This document shows, in pieces, positions 9,353-17,959 of a DNA stretch of 64,000 bases. The number at the start of each line of letters is the position of its first letter. Position 1 is the stretch's first letter. Source of the DNA: Phytohabitans aurantiacus (GTDB lineage: Bacteria; Actinomycetota; Actinomycetes; Mycobacteriales; Micromonosporaceae); NCBI RefSeq assembly GCF_027923225.1, contig NZ_BSDI01000032.1, positions 192,192 to 256,191 on the forward strand, written 5' to 3'. A program made the position numbers and the translations under genes. The notes beneath the pieces were generated by a model. It saw only the letters and a program-made list of their open reading frames with translations. It searched no databases and had not been told where the DNA came from.

Positions 9353-10596
9353 CGGGTCGCGCCGGCGCGGCGCTTGTTGTAGATGTCGAACGCCACCGCG
9401 ACCAGCAGCACCAGGCCCTTCACGACGGACTGCGTCGACTGGTCGACGCCCATGAGCTGCATGCCGTTGCTCATGACCGCCATGATGAGACCGCCGACCA
9501 CGGCACCCTGAACGGTGCCCACGCCGCCGGCGACAGCGGCGCCGCCGATGAACGCGGCGGCGATCGCGTCGAGTTCGAACATGTTGCCGGCGGCGGGTTG
9601 GGCGCCGTTGGCCCGCGAGGAGTAGATGACGCCGGCCACGCCCGCCAGGAAGCCCATGTTGACGAAGATCCAGAAGTTGACCTTCTTGACCTTCACGCCG
9701 GACAGCATCGCCGCCGACAGGTTTCCGCCGATCGCGTACACCTGGCGGCCGAAGACCGTGCGCTGGGTCACGAGCCCGTACGCGAGCACGAGCACCGCGA
9801 GGATGATCAGCACGATCGGCAGGCCGCGCGCGTGGGCGAGCTGCCAGGCGAAGTACATGACGACCGCGCCGACCAGCAGCACCTTCGTGACGAACAGCGG
9901 GAACGACTCCACCGGCTGCTGGTACCGGATGCGCGCCAGGCGGGTCCGGAAGCCGAACACCGCGTACCCGCCGACCGCGATGGCCGCGATGAGCAGCGTG
10001 AACGCGTCGTAGCCCTGGCCACCGATCAGACCGTTGAGGAACCCGTTCGCGACCTTCTGGTACTCGGACGGGAACGGCGAGAGCGAGATGTTGTCGAGCA
10101 CCTGGAGCGTGAGCCCGCGGAACAGGAGCATGCCGGCGAGGGTCACGATGAACGCCGGAATCCCGACGTACGCCACCCAGAAGCCGTGCCACGCGCCGAC
10201 CGCCACGCCGACGGCCACCGCCGCCACCATGCCGGCCCACCACGGGTAGTCCTGCTGGATGACCAGTACCGCCGAGACCGCGCCGGTGAGCGCGACCACC
10301 GATCCCACCGACAGGTCGATGTGGCCCGCGATGATCACGATCACCATGCCGATCGCGAGCACCAGGATGTAGGAGTACTGCAGGACGATGTTGGTGATGT
10401 TGCCCGGGCTCAGCAACACCCCGTCCGTCAGGACCGCGAAGAGCGCGATGATGGCGACGAAAGCGACGTAGATGCCGCTCTGGCGCAGGTTGCGCATGAT
10501 CAGCGTACGAGGGTCACTGATCCCGGTGTGCAACGCCGCGGCAGGGGCGCTCTCCGACGCGGTCTCCTCCGCCGCCGTGGGTTTGGTGCTTGTCAT
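9349..10596 (-). CDS. mmsB: Sugar ABC transporter permease, MmsB/GguB type
   Basis: A 415-residue inner-membrane permease of the BPD_transp_2 (ribose/xylose) family with about ten hydrophobic segments. It carries the family signatures HIDLSVGSVVAL and FIGGAAVAGGVGTVQGAVVGG, and is longer than RbsC because of an extra cytoplasmic/periplasmic stretch, as in GguB/MmsB multiple-monosaccharide permeases. It overlaps the upstream ATPase gene by 4 bp (ATGA), so the two are translationally coupled. With the ATPase and the ChvE-like binding protein it forms a complete importer, here most likely for L-arabinose. Confidence 0.93.
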   Translation of the reverse strand: MTSTKPTAAEETASESAPAAALHTGISDPRTLIMRNLRQSGIYVAFVAIIALFAVLTDGVLLSPGNITNIVLQYSYILVLAIGMVIVIIAGHIDLSVGSVVALTGAVSAVLVIQQDYPWWAGMVAAVAVGVAVGAWHGFWVAYVGIPAFIVTLAGMLLFRGLTLQVLDNISLSPFPSEYQKVANGFLNGLIGGQGYDAFTLLIAAIAVGGYAVFGFRTRLARIRYQQPVESFPLFVTKVLLVGAVVMYFAWQLAHARGLPIVLIILAVLVLAYGLVTQRTVFGRQVYAIGGNLSAAMLSGVKVKKVNFWIFVNMGFLAGVAGVIYSSRANGAQPAAGNMFELDAIAAAFIGGAAVAGGVGTVQGAVVGGLIMAVMSNGMQLMGVDQSTQSVVKGLVLLVAVAFDIYNKRRAGATR

Positions 10597-12131
10597 GCGG
10601 CGAGCTCCTTCTCCTTCGTCATGAGCGCCATGAGGTTTTCCTGCGTGGCCTCGGCCACCGGCACTTCGCCGGTGATGCGGCCGGCAGAGAGCGTGTAGAT
10701 GCGGTCACAGATGCCGAGCAGCTCGGGCAGCTCGGACGAGATGACGATGACGGCCTTGCCGTCTGCCACCAGCTTGTTGATGATCGTGTAGATCTCGTAC
10801 TTGGCGCCGACGTCGATGCCGCGGGTTGGCTCGTCGAGGATCAGCACGTCAGGGTCGGTGAGCAGCCACTTCGACAGCACCACCTTCTGCTGGTTGCCGC
10901 CGGAGAGCTGGCCCACGACCGACATGACGGTCGGCGTCTTGATGTTCATGTCGCGGCGCTTCTGCTCGGCCACTTTGATCTCTTCGTTGCCGTTGACCCA
11001 ACCGGCGCGGGAGAGCTTGCCGAGCGCCGCCGCGGAGATGTTTCGGGCGACGTCCGCGATGAGGTTGAGCCCGTACCGCTTGCGGTCTTCCGTGGCGTAC
11101 GCGATGCCGTTGTCGATCGCCTCGGCCACGTTGCGGGCCTTGACCTCCTTGCCGTGCATGAAGATCCGGCCGGAGATGTCGCGCCCGTAGGAGCGGCCGA
11201 ACACGCTCATCGCGAGCTCGGTGCGGCCCGCGCCCATGAGCCCGGCGATGCCGACCACCTCGCCGGCGCGCACGTTGATGTTGGCGCCCTCGACGACGTT
11301 GCGGTCCTGCACGGGATGCCGGACGGTCCAGTCTTCGATCCGGAGCACCTCTTCGCCCGGCGACGAGACCCGGTCGGGGTAGAAGCTCTCCAGGTCGCGG
11401 CCGACCATGCCGCGGATGATCCGCTCCTGCGTCACGTCTCCGGCGCGCATGTCGAGCGTCTCGACGGTCTTGCCGTCGCGGATGACCGTGGTGGAGTCGG
11501 CGATCGCGGTGATCTCGTTGAGCTTGTGCGAGATCATGATGCAGGTGATGCCGCGCTCCTTCAGCTTGCGCAGCAGGCCGAGCAGGTGCGCCGAGTCGAT
11601 GTCGTTGAGGGCGGCGGTCGGCTCGTCGAGGATCAGCAGGCGCACCTCTTTCGACAGCGCCTTGGCGATCTCGACGAGCTGTTGCTTGCCGACGCCGAGC
11701 TGGATCACCGGCGTCACCGGGTTTTCGGCCAGCCCGACAGACTCCAGCAGCTTGCCCGCCTCGGCGTTCGTACGGTGCCAGTCGATGAGCGAGCTGGCGC
11801 CCTTGCGCTCGTTGCCGAGGAAGATGTTTTCCGCGATGGACAGGTACGGCACCAGGGCAAGCTCCTGGTGGATGATCACGATGCCGACGTGCTCGCTGTC
11901 GCGGATGCCGTTGAAATGCACCGGCTGCCCGTCGAAGATGATCTCGCCCTCGTAGCTGCCGGTCGGGTACACGCCCGACAGCACCTTCATGAGCGTGGAC
12001 TTGCCAGCCCCGTTCTCGCCGCAGATGGCGTGGATCTCACCCCGCTGAACGGTGATGGAGACGTCCTGCAGCGCCGTGACGCCGGGAAACCGTTTGGTGA
12101 TCCCGCGCATCTCGAGAATGGCGTCGTCCAT
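10593..12131 (-). CDS. mmsA: Sugar ABC transporter ATP-binding protein, MmsA/GguA type (two nucleotide-binding domains)
   Basis: A 512-residue duplicated ATPase of the carbohydrate-uptake class 2 group. The first domain has Walker A GENGAGKST and Walker B LLILDEPTAAL. The second has signature LSGGNQQKV and Walker B LILDEPTRGIDVG, with the usual degenerate Walker A (GLMGAGRTE). The length is typical for RbsA/XylG/GguA. It lies between the binding-protein gene (68 bp away, with a stem-loop in the gap) and the permease gene (4-bp overlap). Confidence 0.95.
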   Translation of the reverse strand: MDDAILEMRGITKRFPGVTALQDVSITVQRGEIHAICGENGAGKSTLMKVLSGVYPTGSYEGEIIFDGQPVHFNGIRDSEHVGIVIIHQELALVPYLSIAENIFLGNERKGASSLIDWHRTNAEAGKLLESVGLAENPVTPVIQLGVGKQQLVEIAKALSKEVRLLILDEPTAALNDIDSAHLLGLLRKLKERGITCIMISHKLNEITAIADSTTVIRDGKTVETLDMRAGDVTQERIIRGMVGRDLESFYPDRVSSPGEEVLRIEDWTVRHPVQDRNVVEGANINVRAGEVVGIAGLMGAGRTELAMSVFGRSYGRDISGRIFMHGKEVKARNVAEAIDNGIAYATEDRKRYGLNLIADVARNISAAALGKLSRAGWVNGNEEIKVAEQKRRDMNIKTPTVMSVVGQLSGGNQQKVVLSKWLLTDPDVLILDEPTRGIDVGAKYEIYTIINKLVADGKAVIVISSELPELLGICDRIYTLSAGRITGEVPVAEATQENLMALMTKEKELAA

Positions 12132-12154
12132 GATTCTCCTTGTTGCGTGAAAGA

Positions 12155-12193
12155 GGATCGGGCCCGGCGGCCTAGTACCACCGAGCCCGATCC
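12155..12193 (-). terminator. Intercistronic stem-loop between binding-protein and ATPase genes
   Basis: Positions 12155-12163 and 12185-12193 form a perfect 9-bp GC-rich stem (GGATCGGGC with GCCCGATCC) around a 21-nt loop. It has no T-run. Placed right after the substrate-binding protein gene, it probably acts as a partial terminator or mRNA 3'-end stabiliser that raises binding-protein expression over the membrane components, a common arrangement in ABC operons. Confidence 0.5.
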
Positions 12194-12199
12194 CCGGTC

Positions 12200-13339
12200 T
12201 TACTTGGCCTGACCGGCGGCGACTTCCTCAGCGGTGTAGTAGCCGGAGTCGATCAGTTCCTTCTTGATGTTGTCCTTGTAGACGGTCACGACCGGCAGCA
12301 GGTACGACGGGACGACCTTGACGCCATTGTCGTACGTCTTGGTGTCGTTCGCGGTCGGAGTCTTGTCCTGCAGGAACGCCTCGGCCGCGATAACGGCCTG
12401 CTCGGCCAGCAGGCGGGTGTCCTTGAAGATCGTCGAGTTCTGGACCCCGTCGTTGATCAGCTTGACCGACGCGATCTCGGCGTCCTGACCGGTGACCGGC
12501 GGCATCGGGTTGGCGGCCGAGCCGTAGCCGGCGTTCTGCAGCGCGGTAATGATGCCGCGGGACAGGCCGTCGTACGGCGACAGCACGCCCTGGACCTTGC
12601 TGCCGTCGTTGTAGCTCTTGGTCAGCAGGTCTTCCATGCGCTTCTGCGCGGTCTCCTGCTGCCAGCGCAGGATCGCCACCTGCTCGATCTTCGTCTGGCC
12701 CGACTTCACCTTCAGCGTGCCCGCGTCGATGAACGGCTTGAGGGTGTCCATCGCGCCGCTGAAGAAGAAGTGCGCGTTGTTGTCGTCGAGCGAGCCGGCG
12801 AACAGCTCGATGTTGAACGGCCCGGTCGCCGTGCCCTTCGAACCGTCGGCCTTGAGCAGGCCAAGGCCCGTCAGCAGCGCGTTGGCCTGGGCCACGCCGA
12901 CCTTGTAGTTGTCGAAGCTGACGTAGAAGTCGACGTTCTTGCTGTCGCGGATCAGCCGGTCGTACGCGATGACCGGGATCTTCTTGTCGGCCGCCGCCTG
13001 CAGCTGGCTGCTCAGCGCCGTGCCGTCGATCGCCGCGATGATCAGGACGTCGGCGCCCTGGGTGATCATCTGGTCAACCTGCTGGGACTGGGTGGGGATG
13101 TCGTCGTTCGCGTACTGCAGGTCGACCTTGTACCCCTTCGCCGTCAGCTTCTCCTTCACGGAGTTTCCGTCGGCGATCCATCGCTCGGAGGTCTGTGTCG
13201 GCATCGACACACCAATGGTCAGGTCGGCGGGCTTGTCTCCGCTGGTGCTGGAGTCGTCGCCCGCCCCTTCACCGCCGCAGGCCGCGAGGCTGAGCGCCAG
13301 CGCGACGCTGCCAAGAGCGACCAAGATCTTTCTGCTCAC
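12200..13339 (-). CDS. chvE: ChvE-like multiple-sugar-binding lipoprotein
   Basis: A 379-residue periplasmic-binding-type protein with a lipoprotein signal (lipobox LAAC, Cys21) followed by a Ser/Gly/Asp-rich linker. The mature part follows the Peripla_BP_4 fold (TIGVSMPTQTSERW, QVDQMITQGADVLIIAAIDG, VIAYDRLI, VTGQDAE), close to ChvE/GguX proteins that bind arabinose, galactose and xylose. First gene of the transporter operon. A palindromic operator lies 62 bp upstream of its start. Confidence 0.93.
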   Translation of the reverse strand: MSRKILVALGSVALALSLAACGGEGAGDDSSTSGDKPADLTIGVSMPTQTSERWIADGNSVKEKLTAKGYKVDLQYANDDIPTQSQQVDQMITQGADVLIIAAIDGTALSSQLQAAADKKIPVIAYDRLIRDSKNVDFYVSFDNYKVGVAQANALLTGLGLLKADGSKGTATGPFNIELFAGSLDDNNAHFFFSGAMDTLKPFIDAGTLKVKSGQTKIEQVAILRWQQETAQKRMEDLLTKSYNDGSKVQGVLSPYDGLSRGIITALQNAGYGSAANPMPPVTGQDAEIASVKLINDGVQNSTIFKDTRLLAEQAVIAAEAFLQDKTPTANDTKTYDNGVKVVPSYLLPVVTVYKDNIKKELIDSGYYTAEEVAAGQAK

Positions 13340-13400
13340 AGGCTTTCCTCTCTCAGGAACCGGTGCGTGCCTGACGCTCAGGTAACACCAGATGGACAGC

Positions 13401-13412
13401 GTTAACGTTCAC
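13401..13412 (-). promoter_or_regulatory. LacI-type operator, GTTAACGTTCAC
   Basis: This 12-mer matches GTTAACGTTAAC in 11 of 12 positions and lies 61-73 bp upstream of the ChvE-like gene, in the 159-bp gap behind araD. It supports common control of transporter and catabolic genes by the repressor encoded at 15837-16883. Confidence 0.65.
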
Positions 13413-13498
13413 ATCTCTCTCGTCAAGGTCCAGGATGGGCATCACAGTGTCACGTTCTTGTAACACGGTCATGATCTTCAAACCCGGATAGATGCGGT

Positions 13499-14152
13499 TC
13501 AGCGCTGCCCGTAGACGTTCTGGTACCGGTCGTACAGCTTGTCGACATCAGACTGCGCGATCGGGACCAAAGGCCCCAGGGAGCGCGCGATGTGCACGGT
13601 GCGTGCCACGTCTTCGCACATTACCGCCGCTTTGACCGCCGCCTTCGCGTTCTTGCCGATCGTGAAGACACCGTGATTTTGCATGAGCACGGCCGGCGAA
13701 CGGTGACCGCTCAGCGTCGACACGATGCCCTTGCCGATGTCGTCGTTGCCGATCAAGGCGAACGGGCCAACCGGGATCTCGCCACCGAACTCGTCGGCCA
13801 TCGCGGTGAGCACGCACGGGATCGCCTCGGCGCGCGCCGACCACGCCGACGCGTATGTCGAGTGGGTGTGCACCACGCCGCCGACCTCCGGCATGGCGCG
13901 GTAGACGTACGCGTGCGCCGCCGTGTCGCTCGACGGCGACAGGTCACCCTCGACGAGCTTGCCGTCCAGGTCGCAGACCACCATCGACTCGGGCGTCAGG
14001 TCGTCGTACGAGACGCCGCTCGGCTTGATCACGAAGAGGTCTTCGCCCGGCACCCGGGCTGAGACGTTGCCCGCCGTCCACACCACGAGCCCCCAGCGGA
14101 TCAGGTCGTGATGTAGCCCGACGAGTTCTTCCCTCAGCTTGTCGATGCTCAT
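13499..14152 (-). CDS. araD: L-ribulose-5-phosphate 4-epimerase
   Basis: A 217-residue class II aldolase-family protein that converts L-ribulose 5-phosphate to D-xylulose 5-phosphate, the last step of the isomerase-type L-arabinose pathway. The phosphate-binding region (WTAGNVSARV, KPSGVSYDDL), the zinc ligands in VVHTHSTYA and the distal histidine in QNHGVFTIG are present, as is SPSSDTAAHAYVY. The length is close to the usual 220-230. It overlaps araB by 4 bp. The reaction could also serve related phosphosugars, but the neighbouring ribulokinase favours arabinose. Confidence 0.92.
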   Translation of the reverse strand: MSIDKLREELVGLHHDLIRWGLVVWTAGNVSARVPGEDLFVIKPSGVSYDDLTPESMVVCDLDGKLVEGDLSPSSDTAAHAYVYRAMPEVGGVVHTHSTYASAWSARAEAIPCVLTAMADEFGGEIPVGPFALIGNDDIGKGIVSTLSGHRSPAVLMQNHGVFTIGKNAKAAVKAAVMCEDVARTVHIARSLGPLVPIAQSDVDKLYDRYQNVYGQR

Positions 14153-15801
14153 GCGTGTGCCTCGTTCCGGATCTTGCGGAGGCGGTGCAGCACGTCGTTC
14201 GTGCCCCGCCCGAAGTAGTCGTGCAACTGCCTGTACTCCTCGTAGAGCGCGTCGTACGCCTTCGCGCGCTCGTCGTCGGGCTCGTAGACCCGCCGCTGGA
14301 CGCGGCCCATGGCCGCGGCGGCGGCCGGCACGTCGGGGTAGGCGCCCGCGGCCACCGCGGCGTGGATCGCGGAACCCAGCGCGGGGCCCTGCTCGGAATC
14401 GATGACCGAGATGGGACGGCCGGTGACATCCGAGTACATCTGCATGAGGAAGCGGTTCTTCAGCAGGCCACCGGCCGCCACGAGCTCCCGCACGGGTACG
14501 CCGGAGCCCTCGAACGCGTCGACGATGGTGCGGGTGCCGAAGGCGGTGGCCTCCAGCAGCGCCCGGTACACCTCTTCCGGCTTGGTGGCGATCGTCAGGC
14601 CGACGATCACGCCGGACAGCTCGTGGTCGACCAGTACCGAACGGTTGCCGTTGTGCCAGTCCAGCGCCACGAGGCCGTGCTGGCCGACCCGCTGCGCGGC
14701 GGCCAGTTCGCTCAGGTACACGTGCGGGCTGACGCCGCGCCGGGCGGCCTCGTCGCGGTACTCGGCCGGCAGCGACGAGTCGACGAACCAGGCGAAGATG
14801 TCACCGACGCCGCTCTGGCCGGCTTCGTATCCCCAGCTGCCCTCCACGATGCCGCCCTCGACGACGCCGCACATGCCCGGTACCTCGGCGAGGGTCGTGC
14901 CGTTCATGACGTGGCAGGTCGACGTACCCATGATCATGACCATCTGACCCGGCTCGATCGCCTGCGCGGCCGGCGCGGTCACGTGCGCGTCGACGTTGCC
15001 CACCGCGACCGCGATGCCCTCGGGCAGGCCCGTCCACTCCGCGGCCTGCGCGGTCAGCCCGCCGGCGCGGGCGCCGAGCGGCAGCAACGGGAAGTCGATC
15101 TTCTCGACGAAGTCGGCGAAGCCGGGGTTCAGCGCCGCGAGATACTCGCGGCTCGGGTACTGGCCGTCCTGGCGGATGCCCTTGTAGCCGGCGGTGCACA
15201 CGTTGCGGGTCTCGGTGCCGCTGAGCTGCCAGATGATCCAGTCAGCGGCCTCGATCCACCGCTCGGCCCGCCCGTAGACCTCCGGGTCCTCCTCCAGCAG
15301 CTGAAGTCCCTTGGCGAACTGCCACTCCGAGGAGATCTTGCCGCCGTACCTGTTGATCCACGGCTCGCCGCGCTCGTGAGCGAGCGCGTTGATGCGGTCG
15401 GCCTGGCCCTGGGCGGCGTGGTGCTTCCACAGCTTCGGGTACGCGTGCGGGCGGCCTTCGTATTCAGGCAACCAGCACAGTGGCGTGCCATCGCTTGTCG
15501 CGGGCAGCACCGTGCACGCCGTGAAGTCGGTCGCGATGCCGATGACGTCGGCCGCGTCGATACCCGCGGCGGCCACCGCTGCGGGCACGGCCGTCCGGAG
15601 AACGTCGATGTAATCCTCGGGGTCCTGAAGCGCCCAGTCGGGCGGAAGGGCCTCGCCGGTGGTGGGCAGCGCGCGGTCGATGACGGCGTGCTTGTACTCG
15701 TGGACGGCGGTGCCGACCTCGGTGCCGTCGTCGACCCGGACCACGAGGGCCCGTCCCGACAGGGTCCCGTAGTCGACACCTACGACATACCGGTCACTCA
15801 T
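14149..15801 (-). CDS. araB: Ribulokinase
   Basis: A 550-residue FGGY-family kinase that phosphorylates L-ribulose. The N-terminal FGGY domain begins with the AraB-type phosphate-1 motif GVDYGTLSGRALVV. Mid-protein shows GNVDAHVTAPAAQ and IMGTSTCHVM, and the C-terminal ATP-binding domain shows AAGGLLKNRFLMQMYSDVTGRP. The length fits AraB (about 550-565) better than xylulokinase (about 490). It lies 35 bp after the repressor gene and overlaps araD, giving a repressor-araB-araD operon. The isomerase gene araA, often third in such operons, is absent here. Confidence 0.95.
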   Translation of the reverse strand: MSDRYVVGVDYGTLSGRALVVRVDDGTEVGTAVHEYKHAVIDRALPTTGEALPPDWALQDPEDYIDVLRTAVPAAVAAAGIDAADVIGIATDFTACTVLPATSDGTPLCWLPEYEGRPHAYPKLWKHHAAQGQADRINALAHERGEPWINRYGGKISSEWQFAKGLQLLEEDPEVYGRAERWIEAADWIIWQLSGTETRNVCTAGYKGIRQDGQYPSREYLAALNPGFADFVEKIDFPLLPLGARAGGLTAQAAEWTGLPEGIAVAVGNVDAHVTAPAAQAIEPGQMVMIMGTSTCHVMNGTTLAEVPGMCGVVEGGIVEGSWGYEAGQSGVGDIFAWFVDSSLPAEYRDEAARRGVSPHVYLSELAAAQRVGQHGLVALDWHNGNRSVLVDHELSGVIVGLTIATKPEEVYRALLEATAFGTRTIVDAFEGSGVPVRELVAAGGLLKNRFLMQMYSDVTGRPISVIDSEQGPALGSAIHAAVAAGAYPDVPAAAAAMGRVQRRVYEPDDERAKAYDALYEEYRQLHDYFGRGTNDVLHRLRKIRNEAHA

Positions 15802-15836
15802 GGGGTGGTTGTGTCCTTTGTGGTTGGTGTTGTTTG

Positions 15837-16883
15837 TTACTCGGGGGCGCTTGTGCTGTCACGGATGACGAACTGGGGTGGTATTACCAGGCGGCGGCGG
15901 GTGCGTGGTGCGCCCTCGACCTGCTCCAGCAGCAGTTCCAGGCTCCGCCGGCCCACATCGCTGAACTCCTGCCGCAGCGTCGTCAGCGGCGGGGAGAAGA
16001 ACTCGGCCTCCGGGATATCGTCGAACCCGACGAGGCTCATCTGGCGCGGCACGGAGATCCCCGCCTCGCCGAGAGCGCGCAGGGCACCGATGGCCATCTG
16101 ATCGTTGGCGACGAACAGCGCCGTCACCTTCGTCTTCTTTTCGAGCAGTTGCTTGGCCGCCGCGTATCCCGAGCGCGGGCTCCAGTCGCCACGCACCACC
16201 TCGGGCACCGCGCGGCCCTCCGCGACCAGCACGTCGCGCCAGCCGCGCTCGCGCTCCTGAGCCTCGTACCAGTCGGACGGGCCGGCGATGTGCCCCACGC
16301 TGCGATGGCCCAGCGAGAGCAGGTGGCGGGTCGCCTCGGAAGCCCCGAGGTACTGGTCGACCGCCACTGTCGGGAGTGGACCCTTGCCACCCTCGACCGC
16401 CACGACGGGAACATCCTTGGGAACATGCCGGAGCGCGGCGGTGGCCGCCACATGCGGCGTGATCGCGATAATCCCTTCGACCGCCTGCGAGGCGAGCGCG
16501 TCGAAAGCGTCCCGCAGCGTACGCCGTTCGAGGCTGGGCAGGCTCGCGATGCTGACCGAATAGTCAACTTCCCGGGCGGCTCGCTCGATCGCCAGCAACA
16601 TCGACGCCGGCCCGTAAAGCGTGGTGTCCACACTGATCACTCCGAGCGTGCGCGTGCGACCGGTGACGAGCGCGCGGGCCGCGACATTGGGGCGGTATCC
16701 GAGCTCGCTCATGGCGGCGAGCACGCGCTGGCGCGTGACCTGGCTCACGGTAGGCTGATCGTTGATGACCCGGGAAACCGTCATGTGTGACACGCCGGCC
16801 AGCCGCGCGACGTCGACCATCCCGGGCGACCGCCGAGGAGCTCGGGCGTTCGCGGGTGCGCCGTTGTCGGGCCGTTTCGCCAT
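15837..16883 (-). CDS. LacI-family repressor, probable arabinose regulator
   Basis: A 348-residue LacI/GalR protein. Residues 22-70 are the helix-turn-helix and hinge (MVDVARLAGVSHMTVSRVIN, VTRQRVLAAMSELGYRPN, AARALVTGRTRTLGV). The rest is the periplasmic-binding-protein-like effector domain (VGHIAGP, LFVANDQMAIGALRAL, VGFDDIPEAEFFSPPLTT). It is the first gene of the operon with araB and araD. An operator copy 26 bp upstream of its ATG suggests autorepression. The effector is likely L-arabinose or a derivative, inferred from context. A paralogue lies at the window start. Confidence 0.93.
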   Translation of the reverse strand: MAKRPDNGAPANARAPRRSPGMVDVARLAGVSHMTVSRVINDQPTVSQVTRQRVLAAMSELGYRPNVAARALVTGRTRTLGVISVDTTLYGPASMLLAIERAAREVDYSVSIASLPSLERRTLRDAFDALASQAVEGIIAITPHVAATAALRHVPKDVPVVAVEGGKGPLPTVAVDQYLGASEATRHLLSLGHRSVGHIAGPSDWYEAQERERGWRDVLVAEGRAVPEVVRGDWSPRSGYAAAKQLLEKKTKVTALFVANDQMAIGALRALGEAGISVPRQMSLVGFDDIPEAEFFSPPLTTLRQEFSDVGRRSLELLLEQVEGAPRTRRRLVIPPQFVIRDSTSAPE

Positions 16884-16909
16884 GCGTTTTTCGCCTGTTC
16901 TGTAGGGCT

Positions 16910-16921
16910 GTTCACGTTAAC
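16910..16921 (-). promoter_or_regulatory. LacI-type operator, GTTCACGTTAAC
   Basis: This 12-mer matches GTTAACGTTAAC in 11 of 12 positions and lies 26 bp before the repressor start codon. It would let the repressor control its own operon, including araB and araD. Confidence 0.65.
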
Positions 16922-17087
16922 AGGCATGCTTCCGGGCGGCTTACTCTCTGTCAAGAGCACCCCGCTCACATTTCCTCCACATACGGCCCGTTCTCGGTCC
17001 CTGTCCCCTTCGCGCTCGTCCCTCGCGGGCTTGCGGCGCCGTTCCCCGCGCTCGCGGCGGCGCTCCCGCGCCGGCGCTCTCCTCGCC

Positions 17088-17256
17088 GATCAAGGGCGAA
17101 CGCACGTGGTTGGATCTCTCTTCCGCGTGCGTCCGCCCCCAGGCCAGCCCGGCACGGCGTGTCGCCACGCCCGGCCCCGCCGATCAAGGGCGAACGCACG
17201 CGGTTCGATCTCTGTTCGCGTGCATTCGGCCTTGATCGATGCGGATGTCCTTGATC
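17088..17256 (+). repeat. Repeat cluster A, left half
   Basis: Contains a degenerate palindrome whose left arm starts with GATCAAGGGCGAACGCACG at 17088, a spacer with a smaller palindrome (GGCGTGTCGCCACGCC, 17157-17172), a full 56-nt palindrome (17182-17237), and a further CCTTGATC box whose GATC is exactly 19 bp beyond. The right half at 17792-17959 is its reverse complement in layout, including the AGGCCAGCCCGGCACGGCGT segment. Confidence 0.8.
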
Positions 17257-17451
17257 GGCGGACGTTGTTGATCGCGTGGTGAGGCCCGCGCCGCGCGGCT
17301 CGATGCGGCCGGGATGGTGCGGGCTCGCGGTGCCCGCACCTTGCTGTCGCGCGGTCGCGCGCGGTGGCGTGGGCGGACAGCCCTCGGTGCGGCAGCGCTG
17401 GGCGCCGGCCGGCTACTCCTGCGCCCGCTGCGGGCGGTCTTGATGCCGACT

Positions 17452-17491
17452 GTGGCGACTGGCTGCCCCTGCAGGGGCAGCCAGTCGCCAC
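17452..17491. repeat. 40-bp perfect palindrome
   Basis: The first 20 bases (GTGGCGACTGGCTGCCCCTG) are followed immediately by their exact reverse complement, with no spacer. It lies inside the core of repeat cluster A. It would extrude as a cruciform or fold as a hairpin in RNA, but has no T-run on either side. Confidence 0.9.
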
Positions 17492-17639
17492 GATCACGTC
17501 CTGGACGAGCCGTGGGCGCTGCGGGAACACGACCCTGGGGACAAGTTCGGGGATGTTGCGGCATCCGAGGCCGGTTGAGGCCGCATTTTCCCTGATATCG
17601 CGGCATCCCCGACGCCCTCAGCCCGCGCTGCGCGCGACC

Positions 17640-17785
17640 GCGCCGCCGCATCGCCGCATCGCCGTGCCGTCGCGCCCCTGCGCCGCCGCACCCTCGCGCC
17701 GCCGCACCCCGCGCCGCCGCGCCCCTGCGCTGCCGCACCCTCGCGCCGCCGCATCCCCGCGCCGCCGCACCCGCGCCCTCTTGCG
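17640..17785. repeat. Degenerate tandem low-complexity tract
   Basis: Roughly 145 bp made of variants of CGCCGCACCCTCGCG and CGCCGCGCCCCTGCG with an irregular period of about 15-17. It has strong strand asymmetry (C-rich on the plus strand) and no gene. Confidence 0.6.
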
Positions 17786-17791
17786 GCCGTC

Positions 17792-17959
17792 GATCAAGGC
17801 CATGTGCATCGATCAAGGGCGAATGCACGCGGAAAGAGATCGAACCGCGTGAGTTTGCCCTTGATCGGCGGGCCGGGCGTGGCGACACGCCGTGTCGGGC
17901 TGGCCTGGGGGTGGACGCGCGTGGAGAAGAGATCGAACCGCGTGCATTCGCCCTTGATC
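17792..17959 (-). repeat. Repeat cluster A, right half (inverted copy of the left half)
   Basis: Starts with a GATCAAGG box (17792), then 19 bp on a full palindrome (17811-17866), then a spacer with GGCGTGGCGACACGCC, then a palindrome whose right arm is intact (ending GATC at 17959) and whose left arm is decayed. The distance between palindrome ends, 93 bp, equals that in cluster B. The two halves enclose a 535-bp core. Confidence 0.8.

Noticed and set aside
13751..13758. A GATCAAGG word followed by CGAACG, resembling the repeat family
   Set aside because: It lies inside araD, lacks the palindromic partner and the 19-bp box, and encodes conserved residues.
17090..17888. Several 60-230-codon open frames in the repeat region
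   Set aside because: They come from the GATCAAGG repeats and C-rich tract, which stay open in several frames at this GC content. No ribosome site, domain or consistent codon bias.
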